Source of the DNA: Ettlia oleoabundans
Lineage: Eukaryota; Chlorophyta; Chlorophyceae; Chlamydomonadales
Reading direction: 5' to 3'
Length of the DNA stretch: 11,117 bases
NCBI GenBank assembly: GCA_019693395.1
Contig: JAAMXP010003930.1
Coordinates: 611-11,727 of the forward strand
This document shows, in pieces, positions 8,875-11,117 of the stretch (its first letter is position 1; the number at the start of each line of letters is the position of its first letter). The notes below the pieces were generated by a model that worked only from the letters and a program-made list of their open reading frames with translations, was not told the DNA's origin and did no database searches. A program made the translations under genes and the position numbers.

Positions 8875-8954
8875 GCGTTCGGGATCCCGGCAGGGGTTTC
8901 CTGCGAGCAAATCCGAAACCTTGCCACACTTGGCAGCAAGCCTGGCATCTTGCT

Positions 8955-10964
8955 ATGCTGGCGGCCTTTGGACCGCGCCTGGGGGCTCTCGCAGGGCACC
9001 CCTTCCTGCCAGGAGCGGCACTGACTGCATCCAAATGGTTCAGCAGCGCGCCTCATGCCAGTAACTCGCTGCAGGTGGGGCTCCTACAGCTCGACTATTG
9101 CCACCGCCCGCTGCTGACACCTGGGCTTGCTACCCTACTTCACAGCCAGACCCTCCGCATCTGCTATCCGACAGGTCGTGCTTGAGCCGCTGGACGGGCC
9201 CAATGAGGGAATCTTCTTCTTATCCCTCTCCCGCCCCGAAGCCCGAAACTCCATTGGTCGGCAGGTGAGCCTCTGGTGTGCTGCGCCGCCGCCGAGCGAT
9301 GAAAAGCCAGCCATCATCTCCGCACCATGCAGTTGGGGAGCATGGCCTCGTTAGTGTTGCATCATGTTTTCTCCATGTATCTTTACTTTCCAACATATCC
9401 CCACGAACCCGACAATGCCTGCCTTGTTGCTTGTTCCGCACCTCACGCGTTCAGTTTTTGCGTGAGCTTCGAGAGTGCCTCTACACGGTGGCTCAGGAGC
9501 GCACCACCCGCTGCGTGGTGGTGCGCTCCACGGTGCCCGGGGTGTTCTGCGCTGGAGCAGACCTCAAGGTGGGAGAGGGCCAGTCGGATGGTACTCAAAT
9601 GCTGTGCTGCAACATTGCAAAAGGTTAGGTAGTTCATGCAACTATGTTAAAATTAGTTGGGTGGGTCGTGTTTGTTGCTTGCAACTCCCGCTTCTGGTGA
9701 TTTGACCGCTTTCCTTCTTGCTGCATTCTCTAATCTGCATGCCAGCCCAAACGAGAGCGCAACTGCACTGCCATGCAGGAGCGAGCAGCAATGACTCAGC
9801 TGGAAGCAGCCAACTTTGTTCGTGAGCTGCGGGAGGCATTTGGCCAACTGGACAACCTGCCCATGCCCACTGTGGCATGCGTGGATGGGTGGGTGCGCCT
9901 GCCCAAGCAGGCAGTTGTGGTTGTGGCTATATTTGGCTGCCTGCATGCTTGGGTGTGCATGTCTGCTCGATGCAGCTGTTCAGGCCATGCTGACGCAATA
10001 CAAGACTGCCTGCTGTGGTTGCCTTGACATGCGTTGGCAGGTATGCGCTGGGGGGTGGCGCTGAGCTGGCGCTGGCCTGTGACATCCGCGTCTGCGGCAG
10101 AGACACACAGTTTGCCTTCCCAGAGACGAGGCTGGGCATCATCCCCGGGTGGGTGGGTGGCTGGGGGTGGGGGGGCAGGGGGCGTGGAAAAGTGGTGTTG
10201 GTAGCATGGTTTCAGAGTGCCTTCTATCCAATCATCTTGGCTGAATCAGTTCCTGACAATCAAACTTCAACAAGCTTCCCCAATGCGGCCACAGATCAAG
10301 TGAACCAGTCACGCGCATTTGTTTTACACTCACCTCAAGCCAGCACCATGTTTCTCCCCACTAATGAGCTTGCAGTGCAGGCGGCACGCAGCGGCTGCCT
10401 CGCATTGTGGGCAAGTCTCGAGCAAAAGAGCTGATTTACACTGGGAGGCAAGTACACCTTGCTGCCTTGCTTGTCATTCTTTTGCAGCTGCACCCTGTGA
10501 GGTGCTGCCTCAGCATCATGGCTGCCGCTGCGCTTGCTTCCCTGGTTGCCCCAGCAGTATGCCTCACTGGCCCTGCTGCAATGTGTCGCGCAGGCCAGTC
10601 TTCCGACACATCACGCATTGTTGCCCTTCTTTGCTTTACTTTGCACCGTCTGCAGGCGCATTGATGTGCATGACGCGATGCGGATAGGATTGGCGGACCA
10701 TGCTGCTGATGAGACTACTCCAGAGGAGGTTGCGCTCCGGGTGGCGCGCGACATTGCCCTGGTACGCGGCTGCACTCACAGCATTGCCTGCCCCGGAAGA
10801 CTTTGAATGTTATAACACATCTCTTGCGACCACCTGCTGTTTGCACACTGCCATGCATGCAGGGTGGCCCCATTGCGCTGCGCATGGCAAAGCAGGCTGT
10901 CAACCTGGGCCTGGAGTTGGACCTTCACAGCGGCATGAAGCTGGAAGAGGCTTGCTATGCACAG
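8955..10964 (+). CDS. AUH: Methylglutaconyl-CoA hydratase (AUH-type enoyl-CoA hydratase), mitochondrial; 8 exons, 3' end missing
   Basis: The enzyme hydrates 3-methylglutaconyl-CoA to HMG-CoA, the step after MCC in leucine breakdown. Exons: 8955-9074, 9175-9264, 9455-9568, 9779-9888, 10041-10148, 10376-10447, 10656-10761, 10863-10964; together 822 nt, 274 codons, in frame throughout. Seen in the protein: a presequence-like start with SKWFSSA (residues 26-32); [11 protein letters not shown]; oxyanion-hole segment CAGADLK (102-108); [20 protein letters not shown]; Glu153 in [11 protein letters not shown] and Glu173 in [19 protein letters not shown], spaced 20 residues apart as the two catalytic Glu of AUH are; and [19 protein letters not shown] at the end. 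The expected last 20-25 residues are absent, so the final exon lies beyond 11117. The start is the first in-frame ATG; upstream in-frame sequence lacks an ATG. ACYAQ and E-D/E-T spacing favour AUH over short-chain crotonase. Confidence 0.92.
10149..10375 (+). other. AUH: AUH intron 5 with G-rich 5' end
   Basis: The intron starts inside GGGTGGGTGGGTGG, so several GT dinucleotides four bases apart could act as donors; only the first (10149) gives [13 protein letters not shown] in frame. G-runs continue to about 10187, giving an RNA that could form a G-quadruplex over the 5' splice site. The acceptor is GCTTGCAG, ending at 10375. Confidence 0.75.
10448..10655 (+). other. AUH: GC-AG intron 6 of AUH
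   Basis: The donor reads GGGAG|GCAAGT, a perfect extended 5' splice site apart from C at position 2, and the acceptor is GTCTGCAG. The split codon AG|G gives [23 protein letters not shown], the expected crotonase sequence. Using the overlapping GT in GGCAA|GTACAC instead leads directly into a stop codon after the same acceptor. Confidence 0.9.
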
Positions 10965-11117
10965 GTCACTCAGTGGGTGCAGCACACACATGCCTGCCGG
11001 GCTGGGATGTTGCTCAGGGGTGCTTCTTAGATTGAGTGGCTGACCGGCACATCCCCGCAGGGCGGTTGTGCTGCTGCCGTCTATCTTGAACTTTGGACCC
11101 CCCACCCCCACCCCCAA
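10965..11117 (+). other. AUH: Start of AUH intron 8, running off the window
   Basis: CACAG|GTCACT after ACYAQ is a plausible donor. No exon with the family ending (R-L-EGL-AF-EKR-P type) is visible before 11117. If the intron were retained, translation would add 21 residues and stop at 11028-11030. The final 24 bases are C-rich. Confidence 0.6.

Larger units (their letters stand above)
8539..8954. promoter_or_regulatory. Shared divergent intergenic region between MCCA and AUH
   Basis: These 416 bp separate the two start codons and must hold both 5' UTRs and both promoters unless one lies inside a gene. There is no ATG on the minus strand between 8539 and about 8945, so the MCCA leader has no upstream ORF. 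I see no convincing TATA box for either side. A G-rich plus-strand block at 8581-8614 is the most striking element. That the region acts as one bidirectional promoter is inferred from its short length and the related functions of the two genes. Confidence 0.7.

Noticed and set aside
8820..8954. N-terminal extension of AUH from an upstream GTG at 8820
   Set aside because: Nuclear genes rarely start at GTG, and ATG 8955 already gives a plausible mitochondrial presequence in the same frame.
9742..9778. Earlier acceptor for AUH exon 4 at GCCAG, ending at 9745
   Set aside because: It is in frame but would insert eleven residues ([11 protein letters not shown] and similar) between ADLK and ERAAM, where the family has ADLKER directly. 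The CATGCAG acceptor ending at 9778 restores this.
910..10964. Bacterial leucine operon or recent bacterial insertion
   Set aside because: Both proteins are interrupted by 7 to 22 introns at consensus splice sites, both have mitochondrial leaders, and the genes are divergent rather than co-directional.
11061..11117. Last AUH exon after CCCCGCAG
   Set aside because: The frame after this site does not resemble the AUH C terminus and runs into a C-rich tract; the true last exon is probably beyond the window.

Overview
The window is eukaryotic nuclear DNA, most likely from a green alga and probably a chlorophycean. Evidence: two intron-dense genes whose proteins are only readable after splicing; acceptors dominated by TGCAG (18 of 29 I placed); introns rich in CTGC/CAGG tetranucleotide repeats; TGTAA motifs, the chlorophyte-type poly(A) signal, where a gene should end. 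The species cannot be named. No prokaryotic, viral, CRISPR or transposon gene was found.

Layout. (1) Positions 1-909 have no confident gene. They hold the 3' UTR of the minus-strand gene and, going by a plus-strand TGTAA at 615-619, probably the 3' end of an unseen convergent gene from the left. (2) Positions 8538 down to 910, minus strand: a complete 23-exon gene for the biotin-containing alpha subunit of mitochondrial 3-methylcrotonyl-CoA carboxylase (MCCA/MCCC1). The model is 2235 nt (744 codons plus stop), in frame through every junction, with biotin carboxylase, linker and biotinyl domains and the biotin-accepting Lys in EAMKMEH. (3) Positions 8539-8954: a 416-bp gap between two divergent start codons, containing a G-rich block and two short plus-strand upstream ORFs. 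(4) Positions 8955-10964, plus strand: the first eight exons (274 codons) of a mitochondrial enoyl-CoA hydratase of the methylglutaconyl-CoA hydratase (AUH) type; its last exon or exons lie beyond the window.

The two genes encode consecutive steps of leucine breakdown. MCC carboxylates 3-methylcrotonyl-CoA to 3-methylglutaconyl-CoA, which AUH hydrates to HMG-CoA. They sit head to head, so they may share a bidirectional promoter: a two-gene metabolic cluster in a eukaryote that pairs the functions found together in bacterial liu operons. A second unusual signal is that four of 29 complete introns appear to be GC-AG introns, all with the donor AG|GCAAG.
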